Positions 17,808-26,955 are shown, counted from the stretch's first letter. The stretch is 41,747 nucleotides of DNA from Corynebacterium sp. HMSC04H06 (GCF_001815935.1 NZ_KV823452.1:1-41747); one strand, 5' to 3'. Notes: generated from the sequence alone by a model not told the origin. Translations and numbers: made by a program.

Positions 17808-17847
17808 GCCTTAGGAAGCCTTAGGGAGCCGTAGGAGGCCTTAGAAG
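17808..17847. repeat. Four imperfect 10-bp tandem repeats at the pyk 3' end
   Basis: The units are gccttaggaa, gccttaggga, gccgtaggag and gccttagaag. The last contains the pyk stop codon (17841-17843). The array resembles the decamer array between the first TetR gene and acyP. Confidence 0.6.
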
Positions 17848-19259
17848 CGGGTCTCCCCCAGCAGGTGGCACTGGATCATGTTGGTGTTGCCAGAGATTCC
17901 CGGAGGGGTACCGGCGACGACGACCATCAGGTCGTTCTCATCGTAGGCGTCCATGGACAGCAGGGCCTCGTCCAGGGCCTGCATCATCTCATCGGTCGAG
18001 CCGACCTGCGTGCTCAGGAAGGTCTGCGCGCCCCAGGTCAGCGCCAGCTGGGAGCGCACCGCCTGGTTCGGGGTGAAGACCAGCAGCGGCAGCTGCGAGT
18101 GCAGGCGGGCCACACGGCGGGCGGTGTCGCCCGAGGTGGTAAACGCCACGATGGCCTTCGCGTTGAGGCGCTCGGCGATGTCGCGGGCGGAATAGGAAAT
18201 CACGCCGCGCTTGGTGCGCGGGACGTGCGCCAGCGGCGGCACGCGGCCGTCGGTCTCCGCGCGGGAGACGATCCGGGCCATGGTGCGCACCACGTTGTGC
18301 GGGTCCACGCCCACGGAGGTCTCGCCGGAGAGCATCACCGCGTCCGCGCCGTCCAGCACGGCGTTGGCCACGTCGGAGGCCTCCGCGCGGGTCGGGCGGG
18401 AGTTTTCGATCATGGAATCCAGCATCTGGGTGGCCACGATGACCGGCTTCGCGTTCTCCCGGGCGATCTGTACCGCGCGCTTTTGGACCAGCGGGACCTG
18501 CTCCAGCGGCACCTCGACGCCCAGGTCGCCGCGGGCGACCATGATGGCGTCGAAGGCCAGGACGATAGACTCGAGCGCGTCCACGGCTTCCGGCTTCTCC
18601 AGCTTGGCGATGACCGGCAGGCGGCGGCCCTCCTCATCCATCACCTCGTGGACCAGGTCCACGTCCGCGGGCGAGCGCACGAACGACAGGGCGATAAAGT
18701 CCACGCCCAGGCGCAGGGCGAAGCGCAGATCCTCGATATCCTTCTCGGACAGGGCGGGCACGGAGATGTCCATGCCCGGCAGGGACACGCCCTTGTTGTT
18801 GGAGACCGGGCCACCCTCGGTGACCTCGCAGATAACGTCGTTGCCGTCGACTTCCTTGCAGACCAGAGCCACCTTGCCGTCGTCGACAAGCAGGCGGTCG
18901 CCGGGCTTGGCATCGTTAGCCAGGCCCTTGTAGGTGGTGGAGACGCGGTCGTGGGTGCCCTCGACGTCGTCGATGGTAATGCGGACTACCTCACCGGTTG
19001 CCCAGTAGGTCTCGGTCTCCTTGAAGCGGCCGAGGCGGATCTTCGGGCCCTGGAGATCGGCCAGGATGCCGACCGCGCGGCCGGTCTTATCCGTGGCTTC
19101 GCGCACCCAGCGGTAGTTCTGCTCATGATCAGCGTGGTCGCCGTGGGACATGTTGAGACGGGCAACGTCCATTCCGTCTTCAACCAAGCGGTGAATAGCG
19201 TCTTCGCTCGCGACCGCGGGGCCGAGTGTGCATACGATTTTGGTTCTTCTATCCAACAT
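17841..19259 (-). CDS. pyk: Pyruvate kinase
   Basis: This enzyme converts phosphoenolpyruvate and ADP to pyruvate and ATP, the last step of glycolysis. The 472-aa protein shows RRTKIVCTLGPA at the N-terminus, ARLNMSHGDH, the Mg2+ and substrate segment MVARGDLGVEVPLEQVP and the signature ATQMLDSMIENSRPTRAEAS. The C-terminal allosteric domain is complete and ends LLGETRF. The ATG at 19259 has AGGAG about 14 nt upstream, longer than ideal. It follows lgt on the same strand after 123 bp that contain only a weak GC hairpin (19311-19327), so it may have its own promoter. Confidence 0.97.
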   Translation of the reverse strand: MLDRRTKIVCTLGPAVASEDAIHRLVEDGMDVARLNMSHGDHADHEQNYRWVREATDKTGRAVGILADLQGPKIRLGRFKETETYWATGEVVRITIDDVEGTHDRVSTTYKGLANDAKPGDRLLVDDGKVALVCKEVDGNDVICEVTEGGPVSNNKGVSLPGMDISVPALSEKDIEDLRFALRLGVDFIALSFVRSPADVDLVHEVMDEEGRRLPVIAKLEKPEAVDALESIVLAFDAIMVARGDLGVEVPLEQVPLVQKRAVQIARENAKPVIVATQMLDSMIENSRPTRAEASDVANAVLDGADAVMLSGETSVGVDPHNVVRTMARIVSRAETDGRVPPLAHVPRTKRGVISYSARDIAERLNAKAIVAFTTSGDTARRVARLHSQLPLLVFTPNQAVRSQLALTWGAQTFLSTQVGSTDEMMQALDEALLSMDAYDENDLMVVVAGTPPGISGNTNMIQCHLLGETRF

Positions 19260-19382
19260 CTATCTGTGCCTGCTCCTGTAATGGTGACTGCCTAACCATT
19301 CCCAACGTACCCCGCCCCCGCGGCGGGTGCCACTGCAAAAACGGAAACAATCCCACAGATTCCCACATTAGGGCTCGGAGCA

Positions 19383-20252
19383 CTACTGCCCCGCCGCAGC
19401 GAACTTCGGTTCCACCTCGTCCGCGGATTCCTGGCCGCGCGGCAGGCGGAAAAAGACAATGCAGGCCGCCACGAAGACCACCACGGAAACCAGCACGTTG
19501 ACGCGCACGTCGAAAATCAGCGTGGCCTCATCGGTGCGCATCTGCTCGATGAAGAAGCGGCCGAAGGTATACCCCATGACGTAGAGCGCGAAGACCCGCC
19601 CGTGCCCCAGCTTCCACGCACGGTGCGCCCACAACAAGAACAGGCATACGGCCACGTTCCACAGCAGCTCGTAGAGGAAGGTCGGGTGGACCGAGGCGAT
19701 GACCTCACCCGTGGAGGTGCCGCTGACCGGCGCGACCCGGCCGGCCTCGTCGACACGGTAGTAGATGTCCAGCGCCCACGGGACATCGGTTTCTGCCCCG
19801 TAGAGCTCCTGATTGAACCAGTTGCCCAGGCGGCCGATGCCCTGGGCCAGCACCAGCCCCGGCGCCACCGCGTCCGCAAACGGCCCCAGCGGAATGCCCT
19901 TGACCTTGAACATCACCCACAGCGCCACCGCCGCCAGCGCCACCGCGCCCCAGATGCCGAGGCCGCCGTTGGTGATCTTCAGCGCGTCGACCGGGTTGCA
20001 CTCGGCACAAAAGTACTTGTCGTAGTCCGTGATGACGTGGTAGAGGCGCCCGCCGATGATGCCGGCGGGGATGACCACGATGGCGGCGTCCCAGACGGTG
20101 TCCGGGTTCCCGCCCATCGCCCGGTAGCGGCGCAAGGTCATCCACATTGCCACTAGGATGCCGGCGACGATGCACAGCGCGTAGGCGCGGATAGGAATCG
20201 GGCCTAAGTTCCACACGCCCTGCGGCGGGGACGGGATATTGGCCAAGTTCAT
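19383..20252 (-). CDS. lgt: Phosphatidylglycerol--prolipoprotein diacylglyceryl transferase
   Basis: This inner-membrane enzyme attaches diacylglycerol to the lipobox cysteine of prolipoproteins, the first lipoprotein modification step. About seven hydrophobic segments are visible. The Lgt signature [13 protein letters not shown] is present, as are [10 protein letters not shown] and the C-terminal [13 protein letters not shown]. The ATG at 20252 gives 289 aa; a TTG at 20279 would add nine residues, and neither has a clear ribosome binding site. It follows the trpC-like gene by 46 bp. In mycobacteria lgt follows trpC-trpB-trpA, so the context here looks like that order with trpB and trpA removed. 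Confidence 0.95.
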   Translation of the reverse strand: MNLANIPSPPQGVWNLGPIPIRAYALCIVAGILVAMWMTLRRYRAMGGNPDTVWDAAIVVIPAGIIGGRLYHVITDYDKYFCAECNPVDALKITNGGLGIWGAVALAAVALWVMFKVKGIPLGPFADAVAPGLVLAQGIGRLGNWFNQELYGAETDVPWALDIYYRVDEAGRVAPVSGTSTGEVIASVHPTFLYELLWNVAVCLFLLWAHRAWKLGHGRVFALYVMGYTFGRFFIEQMRTDEATLIFDVRVNVLVSVVVFVAACIVFFRLPRGQESADEVEPKFAAAGQ

Positions 20253-20298
20253 AATCTGCACGTACACAGTGTGCCCCAAAGGCCACCCGAATGCGAGA

Positions 20299-21129
20299 TC
20301 AGGGGGTCTTGCGCGATGGGCACGCCGGGTGCTTGCCGGCGGCCACCAGGCTGCGGGCCAGGGCGGTGGGATCCTGGGCGGTCATCACCGACTCGCCCAC
20401 CAGCACGGCGTCGGCGCCCTGCGAGGCGTAGCCAAGTAAGTTGCGGGGGTTTTCCACCCCGCCGACGGCGATCCGCAGCAGGGATTCGGGCAAGCCAGGC
20501 ACGATCTCGGCGAAGGCCCCGCGGTCGATGGCATCCGAGGACAGCGACCACGCGTTGATGCCCACCACGGTACCGCCCGCCTGCATGGCTCGGTCCGCGT
20601 CTCGGCTGCTGCGAATTTCCAGCAGGGCCACCATGCCGAGCGACTCGATCCGGTCCAGCAGGGCCTCCAGGCGCGCCTGCTCCAGCAGCGCGACCTGCAG
20701 CGGCACGACGTCCGCGCCGAAGCAGCGGGCCTCGTGGATCTGGTACGGGTCGACGATGATGTCCCGGCAAATCATCGGCACCTCGGTGGCCGCCCGGATG
20801 AGCCGCATATCGTCCAGCGAGCCGTGGAAGCGGCGCCGGTCGGTCTGGCAGGCCATCATCACCACGCCGGCTTCTTCGAAGCTACGGGCAAGCCGCGTCA
20901 TCCGCTCCGGGTTGTCTAGGCGCGCGATCTCGCCTAGGTATGGCACCGCCCGTTTGAATTCGGTGATGACCGAGCAGCCGCTGGTTAAAAGCGCCGCCTT
21001 GGCGTCCCGGGGCGGTTCCATGGACCGGGATTTCGCCTTGATGTCTTGGAAAGAGACCTTCGTTTCGCGCGCGGCTACGTCTTCGAGGACGCCGGTGACT
21101 AGACGGTCAACGGCAATAGGGGTGGGCAC
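20299..21129 (-). CDS. TrpC-like (indole-3-glycerol phosphate synthase family) protein with altered active site
   Basis: The 276-aa sequence aligns along its whole length with actinobacterial TrpC, including [21 protein letters not shown] and [10 protein letters not shown]. Glu57 and Lys59 in ITEFKRA, Glu171 in LLEIRSS and Asn192 in GINAWSL are kept. However, the catalytic Lys of the usual RKDF motif is Arg122 (ICRDI), the Arg of NxR is Trp194, and the Glu-Ser of the usual AESG is Val222-Gly223 (AVGGV). The phosphate-loop ASPSKG is AVPYLG. The protein is therefore unlikely to be a normal synthase. The GTG start at 21129 has AGGAGG 7 nt upstream, so it is expressed as a proper gene. Its role is unknown. 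Confidence 0.85.
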   Translation of the reverse strand: MPTPIAVDRLVTGVLEDVAARETKVSFQDIKAKSRSMEPPRDAKAALLTSGCSVITEFKRAVPYLGEIARLDNPERMTRLARSFEEAGVVMMACQTDRRRFHGSLDDMRLIRAATEVPMICRDIIVDPYQIHEARCFGADVVPLQVALLEQARLEALLDRIESLGMVALLEIRSSRDADRAMQAGGTVVGINAWSLSSDAIDRGAFAEIVPGLPESLLRIAVGGVENPRNLLGYASQGADAVLVGESVMTAQDPTALARSLVAAGKHPACPSRKTP

Positions 21130-21239
21130 CGGGGCACCTCCTCGAGGTAAGCGACAAGGATCACATGCGCAGTCTCACCTAAGGCTATCCCTTCAAGCGT
21201 GCCCAGCGGAAATCCAGAGGTACCCCCGATTGGCAAACT

Positions 21240-21887
21240 TTAGGTTAAACGCCCACGTTGGTTGTCTAAATCGGTGGGGTCAATGTCAGCATCCAGCGCG
21301 TCCCACAGCACCCGGCCGCTGTCCGGGGACTCCTGCAGATCCTGGGCCAGCTTTTCTTGCCGCATGGCGGGAGTTTCGTATTTGTTGGAACGGGCGGTGT
21401 CCTCGCCCGGACGGGTGGCCAGCAGCACGGCGCCAAAGAGCGCGACGGACGCGGCGACGAGGGCGAGCACGGGCCCGGCGGTGTGCGCCGTGGCCTCCGT
21501 GATGACGGCCCAGTCCGAAATGGAGGTCACGTCCACCGCTAGGTCGTTGTCCTGGCCGGCCTGCAAAATGTCCTGGGCGCGCTGCACGTCTGGGCCGGCG
21601 GTCAGCAGCTGGAGCGGCCGCCAGGCCACCGCGGCCGCCGCCACCGCGCAGACGATGGCCACCACCCGGCGGGCCAGCCGCCGCAGCACCAGCCCGGCCA
21701 GCGTGCCGGCCAGCAGCAACAGCATGATGGCCATGAGCTCGACCGACCAGTGCGAGCCCAGGATGTCCACGACCTGCCCGCCGGACTTATCGTCCTCGGC
21801 GGAGGCCTGGACCCAGCTCATGCGCGACGAGCCCCACAGCCCAATCGCGCCGAGGGCCATGAGCAGCGGGCCAATTCGCTTTCTCAC
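21240..21887 (-). CDS. TIGR02234-type membrane protein of the trp/his locus
   Basis: This 215-aa protein has about four membrane spans and a cytoplasmic C-terminal tail ending near RVLWDALDADIDPTDL. That tail and the position upstream of trpC match the actinobacterial Trp-biosynthesis-associated membrane protein family (Rv1610 type). Its biochemical role is not known. The GTG at 21887 is preferred because GGAAGGGAG lies just upstream; longer frames lack support. It follows the hisF-hisI gene by 32 bp and precedes the TrpC-like gene by 110 bp. Confidence 0.8.
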   Translation of the reverse strand: MRKRIGPLLMALGAIGLWGSSRMSWVQASAEDDKSGGQVVDILGSHWSVELMAIMLLLLAGTLAGLVLRRLARRVVAIVCAVAAAAVAWRPLQLLTAGPDVQRAQDILQAGQDNDLAVDVTSISDWAVITEATAHTAGPVLALVAASVALFGAVLLATRPGEDTARSNKYETPAMRQEKLAQDLQESPDSGRVLWDALDADIDPTDLDNQRGRLT

Positions 21888-21919
21888 GTCGACTCCCTTC
21901 CTGCGGTTACTCAGGGATC

Positions 21920-23071
21920 CTAGAGTAGTACATCGGCGTCGAAGCAACTGCGATCGCCGGTGTGGCAGGCCCCGCCCTTTTGTCGGACGGTCACCAGGAG
22001 GGTGTCGCCGTCACAGTCGAGCTGGACGCCCAAGACCTCCTGGGTGTTGCCGGAGGTCTTCCCCTTGACCCAGTACTCCTGCCGGGAGCGGGAGAAATAC
22101 GTGCCCTGGCGGGTGGTCAGGGTATGGGCCAGCGCGTGGTCATCCATCCAGGCCAGCATCAGCACCTCGCCGTCTACCGACTGGACGACGGCCGGCACTA
22201 GCCCGTCCGCGTTGCGCTTCAGGCGGCTAGCAATCGCTGGGTCCAGTTCGCATACTGCCGGGTTGGCCGAGGAAGGCTGCGCCTCCGGCTCCAGCACCGG
22301 CCGGACCGAGTGCCCGGCGCGAGCCAGGGCGTCTTTGACCTCGCCGATGGAGGTCTTACCGAAGTGGAAGATGGAGGCGGCCAGGACCGCGTCCGCGCCG
22401 GCGGCCACGGCCGGCGGGAAGTCTTCCGGCGCGCCCGCCCCGCCCGAGGCGATGACCGGCACGTTGACGGCGCCACGCACGGCGGTAATGAGCTCGGTGT
22501 CGAAGCCACCTTCGGTGCCGTCGCTGTCCATGGAGTTGAGCAGGATCTCACCTACGCCCAGGTCGGCGGCGGTCCGGGCCCACTCCAGGGCGTCGAGGCC
22601 GGCGGAGCGGGTGCCGCCGTGCGTGGTGACCTCGAAGCCCGACGGGGCCCAGTCCTGGCGCTGCGCGGTCCGGCGCGCATCCAGCGAGAGCACGATGCAC
22701 TGAGAACCGAAGATTTCCGCCAGCTCCCGCAGCAGCTCGGGGTGGGCGATGGCGGCGGTGTTGACGGAGACCTTGTCCGCGCCGGCGCGCAGGAGGGCGC
22801 GCACGTCGTCGGCGCTACGCACTCCGCCGCCCACGGTCAGCGGGATAAAAACCTGCTCGGCCGTGCGACGCACGACGTCGATGAGCGTGCCGCGGCCCTC
22901 CTTCGAGGCGCTAACGTCCAGGAAGGTAAGCTCGTCGGCGCCGAGCTGGTCGTAACGGGCGGCCAGCTCCACCGGATCACCGGCGTCGCGGAGGTTGGCA
23001 AAGTTGACGCCCTTGACCACGCGGCCGTTATCGACGTCGAGGCAGGGAATAACCCGCACAGACAAGGTCAC
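21920..23071 (-). CDS. hisFI: HisF-HisI fusion: imidazole glycerol phosphate synthase cyclase subunit plus phosphoribosyl-AMP cyclohydrolase
   Basis: One uninterrupted 383-aa reading frame holds two complete histidine enzymes. Residues 1-257 are His[18 protein letters not shown] with Asp12, VLSLDARR with Asp131, and GGAGAPEDF. Residues from about 273 to 383 are His[27 protein letters not shown] and [11 protein letters not shown] with all metal-binding cysteines. The joining stretch [17 protein letters not shown] contains no stop. HisF closes the imidazole ring with ammonia from HisH; HisI opens the AMP ring three steps earlier. The GTG at 23071 is chosen over GTG 23080 because AAGGAG then has proper spacing. 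An internal GTG at 22300 could in principle also start HisI, but no ribosome binding site is seen there. Confidence 0.92.
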   Translation of the reverse strand: MTLSVRVIPCLDVDNGRVVKGVNFANLRDAGDPVELAARYDQLGADELTFLDVSASKEGRGTLIDVVRRTAEQVFIPLTVGGGVRSADDVRALLRAGADKVSVNTAAIAHPELLRELAEIFGSQCIVLSLDARRTAQRQDWAPSGFEVTTHGGTRSAGLDALEWARTAADLGVGEILLNSMDSDGTEGGFDTELITAVRGAVNVPVIASGGAGAPEDFPPAVAAGADAVLAASIFHFGKTSIGEVKDALARAGHSVRPVLEPEAQPSSANPAVCELDPAIASRLKRNADGLVPAVVQSVDGEVLMLAWMDDHALAHTLTTRQGTYFSRSRQEYWVKGKTSGNTQEVLGVQLDCDGDTLLVTVRQKGGACHTGDRSCFDADVLL

Positions 23072-23137
23072 GGGGAGCACACTCCTTTTTTAAAAAAAGT
23101 CTGGGCCAGCGTGGGAGCCGGCTGGATAGCTGCTGTT

Positions 23138-23914
23138 TTAGTTGTCGGCCCGGTTGGATCGGATAGAATCCAGGATGGTCGCGTGCACCTGCGCGGTGCC
23201 GACCACCATGCCGGCCGAGTGCACAGTCCACTCCTCGCCGTAGGGATCAGTGACCAGCCCCCCGGCCGAGCGCACGAAGAGCGCACCCGCGGCGTTGTCC
23301 CAGGCGTGCGGGGAGAAATTCACCGCTCCGTCAAAGACCCCCTGACCCACGAAGGCGCTGTCCAGCCCCACGGACCCGGTGATCCGCGGGCGCAGGCCCT
23401 TGCGCTTGAGATCGTTGAAGATGGGCGTTTGCAGGTGCGAAGAGCAGCCGACGTGGCCACGGGCCTCGTCAAAGCCCAAAGCGTCTTCCCCGCCGCCGAA
23501 GCCGTTCGGCGGTCCCCCAACCGAGCGCAACGGCGCGCCGTCAGCTGCGGCGAGCCGGCGCCCCAGAAGCGGGAAATCCGCCACGGCCACGAGGGGTTGG
23601 TGGTCCTGGACGAGTGCCACCAGGGTGCCGCACAGCGGGTTGCCGGCCGAGTAATTGGCGGTGCCGTCGATGGGATCGACCACCCACACGGTCTCGGCCA
23701 GCTTGCCGCCCGATTCTTCCCCGTAGACCGGGATGCCGGTGAGCTGGGTCAGGCGCCGGCGCAAGTTGGTCTCGATGGCGATGTCGACCTCGGTGGCGAA
23801 GTCGCCCTGGCCCTTGAACTGGGCCGGCTTCGCGCCCAGCCCGGTGCGGAAACGGTCGGTGGTCTCATCCACGATGGCCTCAGCGAAGGCCAGCAATTCC
23901 AGCGGCGATGTCAT
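23138..23914 (-). CDS. impA: Inositol monophosphatase family phosphatase
   Basis: This Mg2+-dependent phosphatase of the IMPase/FIG superfamily has 258 aa. Metal-binding motifs are complete: GEESGG (Glu66, Glu67), VVDPIDGTANY (Asp80, Asp83) and the C-terminal HAWDNAAG. Placement between hisA and hisF is the known corynebacterial arrangement, where the gene is called impA. A histidinol-phosphatase role is possible because no other hisN is present in the cluster, but sequence alone cannot separate inositol- and histidinol-phosphate specificity. The ATG at 23914 is preferred; another in-frame ATG at 23929 lies directly against GAGG with no spacing. Confidence 0.88.
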   Translation of the reverse strand: MTSPLELLAFAEAIVDETTDRFRTGLGAKPAQFKGQGDFATEVDIAIETNLRRRLTQLTGIPVYGEESGGKLAETVWVVDPIDGTANYSAGNPLCGTLVALVQDHQPLVAVADFPLLGRRLAAADGAPLRSVGGPPNGFGGGEDALGFDEARGHVGCSSHLQTPIFNDLKRKGLRPRITGSVGLDSAFVGQGVFDGAVNFSPHAWDNAAGALFVRSAGGLVTDPYGEEWTVHSAGMVVGTAQVHATILDSIRSNRADN

Positions 23915-23974
23915 GGCGTGCTCACTCATCCTCGGTCGGTTTTTATCCTGCGGTGGGGTGGTCTGTGGGTCGGT

Positions 23975-24784
23975 CTATCCTCTGTCTTCCGGGGAATCAA
24001 GGAGGTCGATGGGGGTCTCGGCCGGCAGCGGGTCAACCTGGGCCACCGCTGCAAGCGCGTCGTCCAGGCGGAAGCGTCCCTCGTAGAGGGCCTTGCCGAT
24101 GATCGCGGAGTCAATGCCACGGTTAAGGAAGGTGGCCAGCTCCGTGACGTCGTCCAGCGTGGAGATGCCGCCGGAGGCCGTCACTGCGGCATCGGTAGCC
24201 ATGGTCACGTCCTGGAGCAGCTCCAGGTTGGGCCCAGAAAGGGTCCCGTCCTTGGTGACGTCGGTGACCACGAAGCGCTGGCAGCCGGCGGCGTCGAGGC
24301 GCTCGAGGACCTCCCAGAGATCGCCGCCGTCGGACTCCCAGCCGTTGCCGCGGGTGCGCCACTCCCCGTCTTCTTCCTGGATCGCCAGGTCGACGGCGAT
24401 TTTGTCGCCGTATGTGTCGATGACGCGGGCGATCCACTCCGGGTCCTGCAGCGCGGCGGTGCCGATGTTCAGGCGGCGCGCACCGGTGGCCAGGGCGCGC
24501 TCCACCCCGGCGTCGTCGCGGATTCCGCCGGTCAGCTCCACCGGGATGTCGAGCCGGCCGACGACTTCAGCCATCATCTCGTGGTTGGAGCCGCGGTTGA
24601 AGGCGGCATCCAGGTCGACGAAGTGGAGCCACTGCGCGCCCTGCTCCTGCCACTGCAAAGCGGCCGCCAGCGGATCACCGTAAGACTTCTCGGTGCCGGC
24701 CCTGCCCTGCTCGAGGCGCACGGCCTGGCCACCCACGACGTCGACGGCGGGCAGGAGTACGAAGGAATCTGTGTGCTGAGTCAT
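23975..24784 (-). CDS. hisA: ProFAR isomerase HisA (subHisA-like)
   Basis: This (beta-alpha)8 enzyme performs the fourth histidine step, isomerising ProFAR to PRFAR. The 269-aa protein is closest in sequence to actinobacterial PriA, which also acts as TrpF. Catalytic Asp15 (LLPAVDV) and Asp179 (VTDVTKDG) are present. At the two positions that, from memory, separate PriA from the histidine-only subHisA of Corynebacterium, it has Thr85 ([10 protein letters not shown], Ser in PriA) and Asn147 (TRGNGWES, Arg in PriA). It is therefore expected to lack phosphoribosylanthranilate isomerase activity. AGGTAGGA precedes the ATG. It follows hisH by 14 bp. Confidence 0.93.
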   Translation of the reverse strand: MTQHTDSFVLLPAVDVVGGQAVRLEQGRAGTEKSYGDPLAAALQWQEQGAQWLHFVDLDAAFNRGSNHEMMAEVVGRLDIPVELTGGIRDDAGVERALATGARRLNIGTAALQDPEWIARVIDTYGDKIAVDLAIQEEDGEWRTRGNGWESDGGDLWEVLERLDAAGCQRFVVTDVTKDGTLSGPNLELLQDVTMATDAAVTASGGISTLDDVTELATFLNRGIDSAIIGKALYEGRFRLDDALAAVAQVDPLPAETPIDLLDSPEDRG

Positions 24785-24798
24785 TGTCTATATCCTAC

Positions 24799-25434
24799 CT
24801 ACAGGGTGCCCATCCAGTTGGATAAAAGCTTCAGCCCGGTGGCCCCCGATTTCTCCGGGTGGAACTGCGTGGCCCACAGGGCGCCGTTTTCTACCGCGGC
24901 CACGAAGCGATCGCCGCCGTGGCTGGCCCACGCCACCGACGGCGGAGTGGTGATTTCGGTCTCCAGCTCCCAGGCCCGCGCGCCGTAGGAGTGCACGAAA
25001 TAAAAGCGCTCCTGCGGGTCGATGCCGGCGAACATCGCGCCGTCGCTAGCGCGCTCGACCGTATTCCACCCCATGTGCGGCAACACGTCCGTTTGCAAGC
25101 GCGTGACCATGCCGGGCCACTCACCGCAGCCGGCGGTTTCGATGCCGTGCTCGTTGCCGCCGTCGAAGAGCACCTGCATGCCGACGCAGATGCCCAGCAC
25201 CGGCCGGGCCCCGGCCAGGCGCTGGCCGATGATCCGCGGGCCCTGGATGGCGCGCAGCCCCTCCATGCAGGCGGCGAAGGCGCCCACGCCGGGCACGACG
25301 AGGCCGTCGGCCTCCGTGGCCACCTTCGGATCCGCGGTGACCTCGACCCGCGCCCCTGCTACTTCCAATGCCCGCTGGGCCGACCGGAGGTTTCCGGCCC
25401 CGTAGTCCAGCAGGGCTACCCATTTCTCCTCCAC
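24799..25434 (-). CDS. hisH: Imidazole glycerol phosphate synthase glutaminase subunit HisH
   Basis: This class-I glutamine amidotransferase releases ammonia from glutamine and channels it to HisF. The 211-aa protein carries the nucleophile Cys83 in [10 protein letters not shown] and the His192/Glu194 pair in TQFHPEKSG, so the triad is complete. The N-terminus [13 protein letters not shown] is typical. The start is GTG at 25434, which overlaps the stop of the upstream permease by one base (TAGTG) and has AGGAG 8 nt upstream, so translation is probably coupled. Confidence 0.97.
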   Translation of the reverse strand: MEEKWVALLDYGAGNLRSAQRALEVAGARVEVTADPKVATEADGLVVPGVGAFAACMEGLRAIQGPRIIGQRLAGARPVLGICVGMQVLFDGGNEHGIETAGCGEWPGMVTRLQTDVLPHMGWNTVERASDGAMFAGIDPQERFYFVHSYGARAWELETEITTPPSVAWASHGGDRFVAAVENGALWATQFHPEKSGATGLKLLSNWMGTL

Positions 25435-26786
25435 TAGTCCAGCTCCTTGTTGACGTTGTTGACGTTATCGAGTGTGTTCTTCTTCAGTTCTTCGGTCCGG
25501 GTACCGGTCCGGCGCTGGTTTCTCGCCGGCGCCTTCCGCAGGCGGCGCAGGCGTGTGCGGATGTTGTCGATTTCGGCCACGCGGTGGCGGCCCAGGATGG
25601 TATCCAGGCCGGTCATCAGGATGCCGGCCAGGATGATGACGCCGCCGGCCCCGTACGCGCCCGCGTAGCCGTAGCCGGTGACCAGGGCGGCGAGCACGAC
25701 CGAGCCCAGGCCCGTGCCGGCGTCGTAGAAGATGTTCCACACCGCCGAGGCCTGCGAGATTTTCGAGCGGGGCAGGCGGTTGAACATCGACAGCAGCGCC
25801 TCGTTTTGCGCGATACCGAAGGCGATGCCGAAAAAGACCGAGGCCAGCACCATCCACCACACGGACCACCCGTTTACCATGGCGGCCGCCATCAGCAGCA
25901 TGCCCACGCCGCCGATGACCTGGGCGGGAATGTACAGGTGGCCGGGCTCGCCCAGGCGGTCGGCGACCACGCCCGCGAACAGGCGCGAGACCATCACCGA
26001 TCCGCCCACGATGGACAGCATCAGCCCGCCCAGCACCGCGCCGGTTTCCGGATCAATCTCGCGGACCGAGGCCGGCAGGAAGGAAGAGACCACGCCGTAG
26101 CTCATCGACAGGGTGGTCAGCGCCAGGGCCGGCACGATAACCAGCTTCCAGGTGGAGGCCCTAGGTGCCTCGGCGGTCTCCGACTCGCCGCCGCTGCGCG
26201 GGTGCACGCTCGGCAGGCGCAGGCACATGACCACCGCCAGGCAGGCAATGGCCGCGGCCGTGTAATAGGTCGAGGCGAAGCTGATGTTTTCGGCCATCGC
26301 CAAGCCCACCGGCAAAAAGATCATCTGCGACAGGCCGATGAACAGGCCCATCGTGCCGGTGGCCTTGCCCAGAAGGCGCAGCGGGACCAGCTCCGCAATG
26401 AGGGCGGATTCCGCCACCGTCAGCGCGCCGAAGCCGACACCGCGCAGCGCGGAAAACAGCAGCACCTGCCAGACCTCCATGCCCAGCAGGTGCCCCAGGG
26501 CGGGGATGCCCAGCATGCCGGCGGCCACGGCCATGACCGGGCGGTAGCCGAAGCGGCTGAGCAACCAGGGCGTGAACATCTGGGTGATGACGGTCGCGGC
26601 CATGAACGCACCCGTGGACCCGCCGGCGAGCGTGTTCGAGCCGCCCGCGTCGAGCACCGCCATGGGCAGAACGGGAAGCAGCAGCGACCACGCGCCGAAG
26701 GCGGCGGCCACGGCGACCATGGTCTCCGGGAACCCCGGGACCTTCCACAGACTAACCGTGCCCTGCGATGCGCCTGCTTCTGCCAT
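25434..26786 (-). CDS. Major facilitator superfamily transporter inside the his operon
   Basis: This 450-aa protein has 12 predicted membrane segments, an MFS-type loop [12 protein letters not shown] after the second segment and a basic, hydrophilic C-terminal tail of about 55 residues. No substrate can be read from sequence. It is the second of the two non-histidine reading frames that interrupt the corynebacterial his cluster between hisB and hisH. It starts with ATG directly after the stop of the 54-aa gene (0 nt gap; GGGGAG 8 nt upstream) and overlaps hisH by one base, so it is firmly part of the operon. A role in export or import of histidine or an analogue is a reasonable guess. Confidence 0.88.
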   Translation of the reverse strand: MAEAGASQGTVSLWKVPGFPETMVAVAAAFGAWSLLLPVLPMAVLDAGGSNTLAGGSTGAFMAATVITQMFTPWLLSRFGYRPVMAVAAGMLGIPALGHLLGMEVWQVLLFSALRGVGFGALTVAESALIAELVPLRLLGKATGTMGLFIGLSQMIFLPVGLAMAENISFASTYYTAAAIACLAVVMCLRLPSVHPRSGGESETAEAPRASTWKLVIVPALALTTLSMSYGVVSSFLPASVREIDPETGAVLGGLMLSIVGGSVMVSRLFAGVVADRLGEPGHLYIPAQVIGGVGMLLMAAAMVNGWSVWWMVLASVFFGIAFGIAQNEALLSMFNRLPRSKISQASAVWNIFYDAGTGLGSVVLAALVTGYGYAGAYGAGGVIILAGILMTGLDTILGRHRVAEIDNIRTRLRRLRKAPARNQRRTGTRTEELKKNTLDNVNNVNKELD

Positions 26787-26951
26787 CTATTGCATCTCCC
26801 CAATCATCCAAATCAACGCGGTAATGGTCGTAATGCCGCCGAGTGCGGCGGCGACGATGGTCCAGAAACGCGAGCCGGACTGGTAGGCCGTCCAGGCCCC
26901 TCCCAAAAGGAGCCCACCCAGCAGGAAAAGGATCCAGACCATCATGTACAT
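26787..26951 (-). CDS. 54-aa membrane protein in the his operon
   Basis: A short frame between hisB and the MFS gene encodes 54 aa starting MYMMVWILFLLGG. Two hydrophobic helices (about residues 4-21 and 29-50) are joined by a short loop containing TAYQSGSR. It begins 4 nt after the hisB stop, GGAGCG lies about 10 nt upstream, and its stop directly abuts the MFS start. This exact packing and the matching small frame in the C. glutamicum his cluster support a real gene. It may be an accessory subunit of the permease. No family motif is recognised. Confidence 0.75.
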   Translation of the reverse strand: MYMMVWILFLLGGLLLGGAWTAYQSGSRFWTIVAAALGGITTITALIWMIGEMQ

Positions 26952-26955
26952 GCGG

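Noticed and set aside
22310..24988. Long plus-strand open frame of 892 codons opposite the his genes
   Set aside because: It is antisense to hisF-hisI, impA and hisA, which all have clear motifs. Its product is Gly/Ala/Arg/His-rich with no domain, the usual mirror frame of GC-rich coding DNA.
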